Below, in pieces: positions 1 through 10,834 of a stretch of 64,000 nt of DNA. A program made the translations under genes and the position numbers. The DNA comes from Macrostomum hystrix (Eukaryota; Platyhelminthes; Macrostomidae), in assembly GCA_950097015.1 (NCBI GenBank), contig CATNEN010000001.1, positions 23,179,501-23,243,500 on the forward strand, read 5' to 3'. The notes under the pieces were generated by a model. It did not search any database. It was not told the origin of the DNA and was given only the letters and a program-made list of their open reading frames with translations. Positions within the stretch are counted from its first letter, which is position 1, and the number at the start of each line of letters is the position of its first letter.

Positions 1-2618
1 TGACACCCTTGCAGCACCGCCTTATCTTGGCGCACCTCGACAGGCTCCAGGACCGGCTCTTCCACCAGTCCTTCAGACACAGCTGCTTCCCATCCTGGTC
101 GGCCGTCAACGACATCTTGAGCCTTGGGTTTCACAGCCCGCAGTGGTTCTGCGGCTCCTGTGATTTCACCCTGTTCATTGCCCCTTTCCTGTCCCTCCTC
201 CAGCTGACTCGAAAATTGGCGGGTGCAAGCACTCACACCGAACTGGTTGTGGGGTGTCACCACCCCAAAAGAACAATTGACCGGGTTATCCGGCTTTCTC
301 GACATCGAGTCAGCATTTTGGTGAGACTTTCCAGGACGATGAACGATGGTGAAATCAAACTCACTCATTCTCTCAACCCAACGGCCTAAGATGCCTGTCG
401 CCTCGGTCTGATGCATGAGCCACAGCAGGGCCTTGTGATCGGACCGGACAACAAACTTCTTGCCAACCAGGAAGTACCGGAAATGCCGCATCGCATCTGC
501 GACTGCCAGCAATTCTTTGCGGGTCGTAGTGTAGCGGGTCTCCGGCCCTCGCAGCTTCCGGCTGTAGTAGCCAACAGGCCTTTCTACTCCATCGGACTGC
601 AGCTGATTCAAACAAGCCCCTATGCGGTCATCAGAGGCATCTGTGTCCAGGACGAAAGTCACCTTCGGGTCAGAGGTGTACTCCGGGTACGCCAGTACCT
701 CCGTTGAGCACAACGCATCCTTCAATCCCTGAAAGGCTCTCTCATGCTCTGTCTTCCACAGACCCTTCAAGCTGGTAACGTCCCGCTTAGTGAGCTCGTG
801 CAATGGTGCTGCAATCCCTGAGTAATTGCGGACGAACTTCTTGTAGTACTGTGCCAACCCCAAGAAGCTGCGCAATTCTTTGGCGCTTCGAGGTGTCGGC
901 CAGCCTCTGAGCTCGGCGATCTTATCCTCGTTCGTCAGGATGCCTTCTGGTGTCACCACATGGCCTAAGTAGTGCAGCTCCCTCTTGAACAGGTGGCACT
1001 TCTTCGGCTTCAGCTTGAACTGGGCTTCACGGATTCGAGTCAGCATCATCCTCAGATGCTCCAAATGGTCGTCAAAGGTAGGCGAGTGGACGAGTATATC
1101 ATCGATATACCCCAACGCCACCTTTGGCGTCAGCCCCTCCAGCAGCTTGTTGATGCAGCGCTGAAAAGACCCTGCCGAATCCGTCATGCCCATCGGCAAC
1201 ACAGTAAACTCAAACTGACCTCTGTGGTGAACCGAGAACGCGGTCAGGTGTCTATCCTGCTCTCTCAGCGGGATCTGCCAGAAACCTTGTGCAAGATCGA
1301 GGGCGGAATAGTATTGCGCCCCTCTCAAATGCTCAAAGGTATGCTGTATGTCTGGCAGCGGATAGACGTGCTTCAGGCAGCGGCTATTCAACTCGCGATA
1401 GTCTAGGACAATCCTGATAGTCTTGTCTTTCTTAGGGACAATCAGGAGAGGCGTGTTGTAGCTGGAGAATGTCGGCTTGATGATGCCTTTCGCCAACATC
1501 TCATCCAGCATCTTGTCCAACTGTTCCATCAAGTGAGGCGGGATCCTCCTCGGTGGAATGCGAACTGGAGTGGGATCTGTCACAATGATCTCATGAGTGA
1601 CTAAGTCAGTGACACCATGGTCCAGGGGATGCATTGCGAATGCCTCGCGGCACTCTCTTAACATCTCCTTAACCCGATGCCTCTGCTCCTCGGTCAACCT
1701 CTCACAAATCTCCACCTCCTCTAGCCATGCCTCATCGCTCTCCAGCCCTTCTGCCTGAACCTGCCTGACCGGCGTCTCCTCTAGCTCTGGTAGATATTCG
1801 AGTTCGTCGGCCTTCAGTGGCCTCGCTAGCCCTACAAGACCATTGCGTCGAATGACCGCCGGGAAGCAAGAGGTATTGATGACTTCAACACACCCTGTTC
1901 CGTCAGCCATCGTCAGCAATGTCGGGGCCATCTCGACCTGAGACGCCCCTGGCTTCAGTCCTGACCTCAAGGACTCAACAAGCAGCGGCGTGCCGTGACA
2001 GTCAGTCCGGCCACCCGCTAGCTTCACCGCTACGAGCATCGAAGAGCGCGCTGGCACAGTGGTCTGCTCGAGTGAGTAAACCCGACTGGCCCTCGCCTCT
2101 CGCCTCGTGAACCTCAGCGGCACTCTGGTTCCTGACTTCATGGTCAGCATCCCCTTCGGAAAGTCAATCTTCTGGGTGTGCTGGCGCATGAAATCAATTC
2201 CTAGGATGTTCTCGTGCTCGCCCTTCGTCACGCAGAACTCGACGTCTACAGCGTAGTCGCCGAGCCTGACCTCAAAGGCGACTCGCCCTAAAACCGGCAA
2301 TCGAGAACCATCAAAGTTGCACAGGGCACTCTCTCCCGTCAGCACAGCGTGCGGCACTACATGCCGCAGAGATGCCCACGTCTCACTTCCAATCAGACAG
2401 CGCCTGCTCCCTGAGTCTAGGAGAAAAGGCACCGTCTTCTTGGAAACCATCGCCGTCACATAGGGGTCAGCGTTGGAGGCATACCAACGCTCGAGGAAGC
2501 TGGTGCTAGGAGAGCCCCTACCCTCTCCTCCAGCTGACTCCTCAGTCTCCCTCAGGCCCGTCCAGGAACTGGACTGCGAGGGGCACTGCCGTCCGTGCTC
2601 CTCGCCGTCTCGTTTCCC
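1..2618 (-). CDS. pol: Ty3/Gypsy pol polyprotein (protease-RT-RNase H), runs off left edge
   Basis: This frame is open from the frameshift site at 2612-2618 to the window edge with no stop. Order of domains: a retropepsin whose active site reads LLDSGS (Asp-Ser-Gly at 2409-2417, instead of the usual DTG), a linker with the motif LGIDFM, then reverse transcriptase with KKDKTIRIVLDYRELNS at about 1,380-1,440 and the catalytic YIDD at 1098-1109. RNase H follows with the motifs VLDTDASDDRIGA and RSDHKALLWL. Integrase and the 3' LTR must lie beyond position 1. The protein makes cDNA from element RNA in virus-like particles. It lies one base back (-1) relative to gag, so it is probably made as a gag-pol fusion. 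The undamaged frame suggests a recent or still active copy. Domain assignments rest on conserved motifs; the exact Gypsy clade is not determined. Confidence 0.93.
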
Positions 2619-3841
2619 GACGTCTGAGTGCCTTGGGCCTGCAGCTCGGACTGCTGCCTGGGCTCTTGCCGTTGCTCTCTCGGGTACCCCCGAGTGTGGT
2701 GCTCGTAACGCGGCTTGGGTGGCCTCGTCGGGCAATCACGCCTCAGGTGTCCGAACTTCCCGCAACCAAAGCATGCCCCTCTTGGCGGCGCCGGTCCTTC
2801 CTGCTGCACGGCTCCTTGTGGTCGGCTGAGCGCCTGGACCAGCATCTCCTGCATCTTCTGCTGATGCTGCAGCTGCTGACCCTGGACCTCGACCATCTTG
2901 GTCATCAGCGATTCGAGTCCCTTCAGCGCAGCGGTAACACCTTGCGGTGGCGGCCGCGCATTCAGGTCCCCATCCTCGCCGTGTACCATCCGAGCCGGCC
3001 CATCCTTCGCCCTCTGGACTGCCTCGTCGACCACCTCTAGGCGCTTTAGCTCTCGCCTAGCTTCCAGGAGTGTCCTAGGGCGAGTCCGCAGCAGGTGCTT
3101 GCGGTTCTCAACCGAAGTCCGAACTCCCTTAATAAACTGGTCGACCAACTCATAGTCCAAATCTCTTTGGCGAAGGTTGGTATAGGCCTGCTCGCCGAGT
3201 CCCTGCAACGCATCAGCATAGTCATCAAGCGTTTCCGCTTTCTTCTGATAGCGATTGCGGAACTCGTCTCGGTACTCCTCAGGGCTACTCAGCGGCGCGA
3301 ATCGCTCCACAATACGCTCCTTGAACTGGGCATACGTGAGCTCTTCGGGCAGCTTCATCCTGAGGACGGCATTCAGGCACTGTACATCGAGGTGGTCGAG
3401 TAGAAGGGCCTTGCGTGTCTCCGAACTGCGAATCGCAGCCCGGGCGCAATACGCTTCAAACGCGTCCACCCACAGATGCACGTCCTGACCCCGAGAAAAC
3501 TTGGCAATCTTCGCCGTCCTACCTTGTTGTTGTTCCACCTGCTTCTCCATCAGGTTGAGCATCCGGTACACCAGGTCAGCCGTCGCCCTGTCGTCCAGCC
3601 TCGGTCGTCGTCGCCTTGCTGCCGCTGCCGCTGCGCCCCGGTCGTCGTCCTCGCCGCCAGACTGGTCGTCGTCGCCGAAGTCGCTCTCGCCGTCCTCGCC
3701 GTCGCCGACACAGCCGTTGCCGCGGCCGTTCCACCGACTCCTGCCAGCAGCTTCATGCAGCGCACAGCCACCGCGAGACTCCAAGCTCCGGGCTACCTGC
3801 TGCCTATCTTCTCTCTCTGAATCTAATTCCTCTTGGGACAT
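2552..3841 (-). CDS. gag: Ty3/Gypsy gag (capsid-nucleocapsid), 429 aa
   Basis: A 429-residue gag. The N-terminal third is acidic and Arg/Ala rich. A capsid-type helical region follows from about residue 110 to 270 (motif LWVDAFEAYCARAAI, then an alanine/leucine/glutamate-rich region). A Gln-rich segment precedes a single CCHC zinc knuckle, CFGCGKFGHLRRDC, near residue 355, which should bind element RNA for packaging. The ATG at 3839-3841 is the first after the primer binding site, with a 63-base leader, so it is the natural start. The stop at 2552-2554 comes about 60 bases after the in-frame slippery heptamer, allowing a gag product and a minor gag-pol product. No lesions were seen. Confidence 0.92.
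   Translation of the reverse strand: MSQEELDSEREDRQQVARSLESRGGCALHEAAGRSRWNGRGNGCVGDGEDGESDFGDDDQSGGEDDDRGAAAAAARRRRPRLDDRATADLVYRMLNLMEKQVEQQQGRTAKIAKFSRGQDVHLWVDAFEAYCARAAIRSSETRKALLLDHLDVQCLNAVLRMKLPEELTYAQFKERIVERFAPLSSPEEYRDEFRNRYQKKAETLDDYADALQGLGEQAYTNLRQRDLDYELVDQFIKGVRTSVENRKHLLRTRPRTLLEARRELKRLEVVDEAVQRAKDGPARMVHGEDGDLNARPPPQGVTAALKGLESLMTKMVEVQGQQLQHQQKMQEMLVQALSRPQGAVQQEGPAPPRGACFGCGKFGHLRRDCPTRPPKPRYEHHTRGYPREQRQEPRQQSELQAQGTQTSGNETARSTDGSAPRSPVPGRA
2612..2618 (-). promoter_or_regulatory. -1 ribosomal frameshift slippery site G GGA AAC
   Basis: On the minus strand the gag codons read TCG GGA AAC, giving the X XXY YYZ heptamer G GGA AAC in the zero frame. Slipping back one base enters a frame that is open into pol, and pol is indeed in the -1 frame relative to gag. 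The same heptamer class occurs at 35,179 and 25,361 in two other elements. Confidence 0.75.
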
Positions 3842-3886
3842 GGCGTCCGTTTCCGCAGTGAATGAGTAAAAAGGCTAACTCGAATC

Positions 3887-3904
3887 ACACCGCTCTGCCA
3901 CCAA
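3887..3904 (-). other. primer binding site of the left Gypsy element
   Basis: Immediately after the LTR terminus (ACAACA) the minus strand reads TTGGTGGCAGAGCGGTGT. This is the expected place for a tRNA primer site and resembles the TGGTGGCAGAGC-type sites of many Ty3/Gypsy elements. Which tRNA would pair with it cannot be settled from this window. Confidence 0.65.
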
Positions 3905-4272
3905 TGTTGTACCTGTGGTAGCGTGGCACACACAATTGGTAAAAATAACCAAGACAGGAACTAGATTCCGAGAGAGATTTTTTTATACCGGCCTCAACGC
4001 AGATGCTTACTGGCAGAGGAACAATCCGGTAGTCAGGCTAGATTACCTAGTTTCCTCGGATTGCTCTAAGTTAGCCTATAATTAACTTATCTGACCTTGC
4101 TCTGAAACACCCGGTATACTCTGCTTCTAAACGCAGTATACGGTTTGTTTGCCAATAAGATGCAAGAAGAAAGCGAACCGAAGCAAAGCTGAAGTGTCGC
4201 TAAACGGATTGAAGACTGGAGACAAGAAACGTGCATATTCGTACAGAAGTTGTGTTTACCATGGCACTAACA
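3905..4272 (-). repeat. 5' LTR of the left Gypsy element
   Basis: Proposed 368-bp LTR. On the minus strand it would begin TGTTAGTGCC at 4272 and end GTACAACA at 3905, giving TGTT/AACA termini. The right-hand end is clear because the primer site follows. The outer end is inferred from the TGTT terminus, since the partner LTR is outside the window. A TATA-like run (TATAAAAAAA) at about 3,977-3,987 would place transcription start roughly 50 bases before the LTR end. Confidence 0.55.
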
Positions 4273-5416
4273 CCCTCTCAAGGATTCGTCGGACTGTGCT
4301 CTACTCATAGTAGGAGCATTTGAGCGATGTTATGCCAGTCTTCTTCCGAACTTAAGCGATTGCACCATGGTGTGCAATATGACTCAGTGCGCAGACAGAG
4401 CTGGAAAGAGAGAGACAGCGGAAGGGGGGGTGGCGAGCGGAAGTGACAGTGCACGGGGAACACTAACTACCAACCCTAGCCCTCCCACAGACCTAGAACA
4501 GCCTGACTCTCAGATTGCCTGGAGGCTGCTCAGCAGTCTACAGCACATCACCTCCTTATGATCCTCACCTACGAAATAAGCCCCGAAAGCCGAGCATTTA
4601 GACTTTGAATGCTTTTCAAATGCTTTTCCGATGCTTTTTCGAATCGGTGGTACGCCAATAGTGGAACGCCAATTTTTCGGATAACTCATTTGGTACGCCG
4701 GAAATCGCCGGCGTACCAGTCACCTTCCGGAGTATGGGCTATGCAGTTAGTTTATTGCAGCCAATGCAAATTGATTTTGTCAACAAGTCACGAATATTGT
4801 AACTGTACTTTCGCATGGGATTGTAATAAAAGAGCATATCGAAGGCCGCGTTCAAATCTTGTGATCTTCGAACCTTAGTGCTAACTGCCGAATCATCTCG
4901 AACTCTTATCGATTGACTTCATTTATTTATTTATATTAAAATCATCAGTAAAACAAATTAATAACAATACAATCGCAATCAATTATAATACAAAGAGTCG
5001 TACATTAAAAATAAGTACCTAAGAATATTACAGGATGAATTTTTAAATCATCTAACACTGACACATGATTTGTTTACTCTGAGCAGCCTGTGCAGTGTCT
5101 TACAATCTGCACCATTAGTGTTATGGTCTAAGTCGTAAGTCGTCCAACTTACGACTTACGACTTTACGACTGTTTCTTACGTGAACTTTGTTTATTTTTC
5201 TATGACTCATAATGTCCGGATAAATGAACTATGTGCGAGGCTCATACGCGGGTGCGCGTTCCGCAGACTATGGATCAAGTCGCCAGTACTTCATAAATTC
5301 ACAGTTGCTCAAATGACCAAGTCGCATGACCAGACTCACATAGGCCCCTGAGCGCGATAAGCGACCATTAAACGCCGCCTAAAGTTTAGGACGAATTTGC
5401 CTCAACTTCCAGTTAA
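4273..5416. other. intergenic, no gene; foldback inside
   Basis: No convincing coding frame. The short open frames here lack domains or codon bias. A perfect inverted repeat lies at 5130-5164 (listed separately). Otherwise it is AT-rich sequence with runs such as atttatttattta near 4,920. Confidence 0.6.
5130..5164. repeat. perfect 14-bp inverted repeat (hairpin)
   Basis: The arm aagtcgtaagtcgt at 5130-5143 is exactly reverse-complemented at 5151-5164, with a 7-base loop. Each arm is itself a near-duplication of the word aagtcgt. A shorter foldback of the same word flanks 42,990-43,014. Confidence 0.85.
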
Positions 5417-6124
5417 TTTCATGAGTTTGACTTGTTATCAGTCAATGTCCTTGACTTTCCATAAAGTCAATGCTTCCTACATCCTTCTCGGGCCGATTCG
5501 AGACAGTTCCCGAGGTCCCCGGGAACTGATTTTGGTGTCGTTCGAAAGGCCTGGCGATGCTCTATAGATTCCGGTTGAGTCCCCCGAGATTGTCTATTGG
5601 GTGCCAACTTGGGCTCTGAGCGGCTACCTAACTTGTCAAAGAGCAATACTTATTCGAAAATTGACCAAATCGAAATTTCAGTCATTGGCGGGCAATGTTG
5701 GAAATGATATTTCTCGACTAGAGGTTGACGCCCTGAGTCTAGAGGCGCCAGTCCGGCACCTCTAGATGGTCGGGACAGAAAGTTGTGGCTATTTTTAGAA
5801 TTTCATGAGTTTGACTTGTTATCAGTCAATGTCCTTGACTTTCCATAAAGTCAATGCTTCCTACATCCTTCTCGGGCCGATTCGTGACAGTTCCCGAGGT
5901 CCCGGGAACTGATTTTGGTGTCGTTCGAAAGGCCTGGCGATGCTCTATAGATTCCGGTTGAGTCCCCCGAGATTGTCTATTGGGTGCCAACTTGTGCTCT
6001 GAGCGGCTACCTAACTTGTCAAAGAGCAATACTTATTCGAAAATTGACCAAATCGAAATTTTAGTCATTGGCGGGCAATGTTGGAAATGATATTTCTCGA
6101 CTAGAGGTTGACGCCCTGAGTCTA
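5417..6124. repeat. direct repeat, two copies of about 320 bp, offset 384 bp
   Basis: Copy 1 spans about 5,417-5,737 and copy 2 about 5,801-6,124. They are near-identical by eye; differences include gattcgagac versus gattcgtgac and cttgggctct versus cttgtgctct. They share the words tttgacttgttatcagtcaa and ctctatagattccggttgag. The linker between them (about 64 bp) is unique. The second copy ends beside the broken end of the 18S fragment. No coding potential seen. Confidence 0.9.
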
Positions 6125-6135
6125 GAGTCCCCGAG

Positions 6136-6159
6136 ATTGTCTATTGGGTAATAGACAAT
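6136..6159. repeat. 10-bp perfect inverted repeat at the 18S breakpoint
   Basis: attgtctatt at 6136-6145 is reverse-complemented at 6150-6159 around a gggt loop. The left arm belongs to a motif (gagattgtctattggg) that also occurs inside both flanking direct repeats. The foldback sits at the point where 18S homology stops. Confidence 0.8.
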
Positions 6160-6167
6160 ATAGTCCC

Positions 6168-6913
6168 CCGCAGTACGAATGCCCCCGTCTGTCTCTCTTA
6201 ATCATTACCTCGGGTTCCGAAAACCAACAAAATGACTCGTAGAACCGAAGTCATATTCCATTATTCCATGCTGAAGTATTCCGGCTAATGGCCTGCTTTG
6301 AGCACTCTAATTTTTTCAAAGTAAACTTGCTGGGCACTCAGGGCATTCCATTAAGAACACCAAGAGCGAGCACCGACTAGGTAGGCCGAATCAGATCCAA
6401 CTACGAGCTTTTTTACTGCAGCAACATTAATATACGCTATTGGAGCTGGAATTACCGCGGCTGCTGGCACCAGACTTGCCTTCCAATAGATACTTGTTAA
6501 CGGATTTAAAGTGTACTCATTCCAATTACGGAGCCTCAAAAGAGTCCCGTATCGTTATTTTTCGTCACTACCTCCCCGTGCCGGGAGTGGGTAATTTGCG
6601 CGCCTGCTGCATTCCTTAGATATGGTAGCCGTTTCTCAGGCTCCCTCTCCGGAATCGAACCCTGATTCCCCGTTACCCGCTATAACCATGGTAGGCATAT
6701 CACCTACCATCGTAAGTTGATAGGGCAGACACTTAAAAGATACGTCGCCAGCGCAAAGGCCATGCGATAAGCACAAAAGTTATCCAGAGTCACTAAACAG
6801 ACGGAGCAAGCCCCGATTGGATTTGATCTAATAAATGCGCCCCTCCCTGATTTAATGAGCCATGTCTTAATCTTTGAGACAAGCATATGACTACTGGCAG
6901 GATCAACCAGATA
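6168..6913 (-). pseudogene. 18S rRNA pseudogene, 5' part only, with internal deletions
   Basis: The minus strand starts with the universal 18S 5' end (CTGGTTGATCCTGCCAGTAG) at 6913. It contains other hallmark stretches: CAGCAGCCGCGGTAATTCC, the CGCAAATTACCCACTCC region, and TTGGTTTTCGGAAC. It ends near GGGGGCATTCGTACTGCG, roughly halfway along an 18S gene. Compared with the conserved 18S plan, two blocks are missing near the 5' end, before ATGGCTCATTAAATCAG and just after it. Several normally invariant bases differ. The 3' half of 18S, ITS and 28S are absent. It is therefore a dispersed, degraded copy and not part of a working rDNA unit. Confidence 0.93.
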
Positions 6914-8105
6914 GCTAAGTTGCTAAACGCCGGTTTTATCCAGCGCAATACACAACTTGGTCAGTCTTTTTGCGCACATTTTTGCGCGCACAAAACTTTC
7001 AGACACAGAGACTTTTTTACGGCCTCAGTGTGCCAGTCAATCAATCAATTCTCAAAAACAGTCTGGTTCACTCGCTCCTAGCCCAACTCTATCAAGAATT
7101 GAACTAGGCTTTAACAGAACCAGTCAACCTCTATAATCACCAACATAGAGGCAATACTCAATGCCTTGTTAAAAAGCAGAAACAAACTCTTAATTCTTGC
7201 TCTTACACTCTTCTTGCTCGCTTCTCAGTCTGGACCACAATCGGTTCGCATAGGCGCACCGATATGCCTGTGTTTGCGCATGCTTGGACGAGCTTTTCTC
7301 CAAGCCAAGGCAGAAGCTCAATAGTTGACAATCCGGGCCTAGCTTGTGGCTGCCTTTATTCAAAGCTTACCACTACAAGCAGTTTTTTGATTTAACACTC
7401 ATCTGTGGTGCGGCCCTCGAAAGACTAAGTGTCGCACAGCCAGCCTTAGTCAGGCTAGGGTACAGCATAGTTTCCAAGGACTTGTCACGAACGCACTGCT
7501 AACAGTTTGACTCGAGAGTTGAGTGTGCATAGAACAACTGTTTTACCGCACTAGTATTTATTCACGCCAGCCAAGCCCGGAAAGCCTTATTCAGACTTGC
7601 CCAGTCTTGTCTACACAGCCTGCACCTCAAGGCTTCTATCGGCTCTCACCCCCCCTACAGGGTGGTGGGCCTTTATTCCCGGCCAGACCCAAAAACCACC
7701 CCAGGCCTCTCTATCAGTATGGCCGCGGGCTAGCCGGCCCCAGCTCATGCGTTTATTATGCGCCTAGCCAGGGTGCCCTCATGGTGAGGTGAGCTGGGCT
7801 AGCCGATCGCAGCTCATGGGCCCAGCCAGGGTGCGCTCCTGGTGTGGGCCTCGGATATGGGATAGGAAGGTGACGTTGGGCCAGCCAACCAAAAGCATGA
7901 TTGCCATGCAAGACAAAGAGTTTTCCAAAACATATAGGCTATCCTACTGTATGTGATTCCTTTGGTGCTTCGAGTGTACTGTGTAGTGCTGATATTTATG
8001 TAAATCAGCGTAAAACCGCTTTTTTTCTTACTTAGCCGGATTAAGAAATGAGTAGGCTTATATGATGTTCTTGTTGTTCTGCAAAACATATAATCACTTA
8101 TTTAA
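6914..8105. other. no gene; 18S upstream flank and short dispersed repeats
   Basis: If the 18S fragment kept its upstream flank, this would be external-transcribed-spacer-like sequence, but I cannot recognise it. Around 7,730-7,850 there are repeated words of the type gctagccggccccagctcat and ccagccagggtgc. A related cluster (partly inverted) occurs at about 53,270-53,350. No coding frame is convincing. Confidence 0.5.
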
Positions 8106-8107
8106 AT

Positions 8108-8173
8108 AAAAAATGAGTCGAACCAACGACCCGCAGTTGTCAGGCAGACGTGCTACCAGTCTCACCACATGAC
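8108..8173 (-). pseudogene. tRNA-like sequence / pol III promoter (possible SINE head)
   Basis: On the minus strand there is an A-box-like stretch (TGGTGAGACTGG), then CTGACAA in anticodon-loop position (it would read GAC, valine). A good B box (GGTTCGACTCA) follows, and at once a TTTTTT pol III terminator. The acceptor and anticodon stems do not pair well, so it is a decayed tRNA or the head of a tRNA-derived SINE and unlikely to be a functional tRNA. Confidence 0.5.
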
Positions 8174-10834
8174 ATTGCCCGTATTCAACGAATAATTTCT
8201 ATTTATTAGTATATTCTTTCGTTCGAATACTTTTTTGGCTGCAGGCTGCAGCTTGTGCTTACTTATTTTAAGCAATGGCCATCGTAGCGATCAAATTCGC
8301 AACGCAATATTAGCAACGCAAGCAAATATATCGCGAGCTAGCGAATCGCTCCATTTTCTAACGACGGGTCCAGCAGCTCCCCAAATTTTATCTGCAAAGC
8401 TTCAAAAACCAAAAGGGTGAACGTCAATATTACAAATACTCGGCAAAAGTCAAAATTATTAGCACCCGTAACGAAAGTCATCGATTTATCGTTGCACCAA
8501 ATATTCTACTTATTTTTGTCATTACATGTAATCCATAAAGCTTTAAATAAAGACCAGCAAGGCAAAAATCATTAAATCATTATTTTTAAAGCATAAAAGT
8601 AACTTAAAAGAAAGGTTGAAGCGAAAATAGTTCGCTTAAAGAATTTTTTAATCACATACTGCATAAAAACGGCAAAACAGCGTTTAAATTTTGTTGGGTA
8701 CGAAGTGCAATTCCTTACTATTCCTCACACCAGTATCTAAATGTTTTACTTTGTTTAGAGTTACATAAAGTTTCCGGAACATTTAACCTTTTCGACAGAA
8801 ATGAACATGATAAATAATCGACCAATTTATAAACCTAATTAAAGCAAAGTCATTGCATTCTGTCGCAAAAAGCAGTATAATCGCACGAGTTCAACCTACT
8901 GAAACATCGATTTAGTTAATTCATCTACAAATATTATATATATTTTTAATAAAAGTGTCTGAGCTTTCGTGTTCTGCTACAAAGTAGGGAAACCGTGAGA
9001 CTTTCTGGTATATTTGGTCTTAATTTAATAATTCTCGAAAAACCAAGGTATTCCAAATAATTAGCTACGAAACACATTGTTTTCCTTTCTTGAAGATCGG
9101 CTCGATATTACCCGCAACTTACGTATGTAAACCGTAACGTACTCGTAACATTTAAGTTTAAAAAAACAAAATCGTAATAAAGGTATAGGCTACTAAATAC
9201 TGCTTTGAAAAAACAAATAATTAAGTTCTTAAACATATACATAAAGAATGCTCTGCAGATTTTTTTGGCGCGGTTATAATAATTTCAGATGCATGTTCGT
9301 CGGAGTTGTCCACCATGTTGTTTTTAGCTTTTTCAAATTTTAATTTTGATCTGAATTTTAATTGATTTAGTAATTTAATTTTCACTTTTAGTTGAACTGA
9401 AAGTGAAAGACAGGTAAATCGAAACAAAAAGTACAAGATTGTACCAATTGCAATCATTCCACATTACTGTTACTTTTTCTAGATTATTGCCACTTTGGTA
9501 GCTAATTTCGTTCTTCGTAAATCGTAATTAAGGTTAAAAAGAAAAATATTAGTATTGTTTATTCCATCTTCACTTAGTTTTGGACACATCAGAGTCATTC
9601 GCACAAGTTTTATCTGCGCCTGCAGGTAATTAAAAACTCGATAAATGTCTAAACAATGTCAGTTGAAAAATAACATATGTCGATATATTGCAAAATTACA
9701 TGGTTAATATGATGTAATATAACACTCTAGATAGCTAGTATTGAATAGGAAATATTATCTGACTATCTTTGGCAGGTTAGAAACTAGTTAACTCGGCAGT
9801 AAACCAGTACTATATTTAGTGCCTATAAGCATTTACTCATATTTAGTTTACATTGAAGATAGGTTAATCCAAAATTTTGTTAGAGGTTGTGCCAGTGTGT
9901 ATTAAATTAGAAACAGTTGTCCGACTATATTATTCACTTTTATTTGTTAAGTTCTGCTGCTAGTTTCTTTGTATTTCTTGCTTAACAGTGTACCAAGCTC
10001 TGCAACTTTTTATGAAGCAACACAGTCACTGATTTCATTTGCTCTTTAGACCTAGCCTCCTAGCCTACTTCCAGAGTCAGAAAGGTGGCTCTGTGTGCCA
10101 GAAAGAAATTATAAACAATGTAATATGTGACATGCACCACCAATATAAGTCACTTTAACATTGAGTCAAGTAGGCTTTGGTAAATAGTTAATAGGGCAAG
10201 ATCTCAAAAAAACTAATGCATACTCTTTGCACATAAAGGCTTCTTTCCAGTGGACCTTGAACTTGAGATCAGTATATATATCAATCAATCACTTGAGAGG
10301 GTATTAGACTGAGATTAGTGGCAATCTATTGGAGGATTGGAGAAGTCCATGCTGGTATCAGTATCAGACAGGCTGATCATCTAGGCAGAACAACTGCAGC
10401 TGGACACTGCAGTGTGTCTGGCAGAATAGCTGCAGCTGGACACTGCAGCATGTCAGTCTGGCCCTGGCAAAGCTGAGCAAACTACCACCCCGAGTGCTGC
10501 CAATCTTTGTCACATTTCATGGAGTCCATGGGTGGCAGAATGTGTTAGTTTGTGAGAGTGAGAAAAAGGGATTTGTGTGCAAGTTTTTAAGTAAATGTTC
10601 AATCCTTTATATTCGAGCAAGTGTATAGAAATGATGCCCAAGTGCAGGTCTGCAATCTCCACAGACTGTAGTTACATGACCACGATACTTGTGGGAATAT
10701 ATGTGGCATATAAGTGCTATGATTTCATTGTAGAATATATAAAACTTTATAGTATTAAATAGAAAACAGTTGTCTGTCTACAATATTAAATACTGTGGAG
10801 CAATGCTTATAAATTACTTTCTCATTTCCAGACA
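8174..10834. other. AT-rich, no gene seen
   Basis: About 2.6 kb without a convincing coding frame on either strand. At 10,384-10,459 a unit of about 36-40 bp (ggcagaa...ctgcagctggacactgcag...) is duplicated in tandem. The last bases (ttctcatttccag before 10,833) look like a 3' splice site, so part of this stretch could be an intron or upstream region of the KDZ gene. Confidence 0.5.

Noticed and set aside
9-3869. Many plus-strand open frames over the left Gypsy element
   Set aside because: Antisense shadows of an intact, motif-bearing minus-strand gag-pol.
4367-4561. Short ORF near the outer end of the left LTR
   Set aside because: 64 residues, no recognisable motif, no conservation elsewhere in the window.
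6351-7081. ORFs across the 18S fragment
   Set aside because: The sequence is rRNA-derived on the minus strand, not protein coding.
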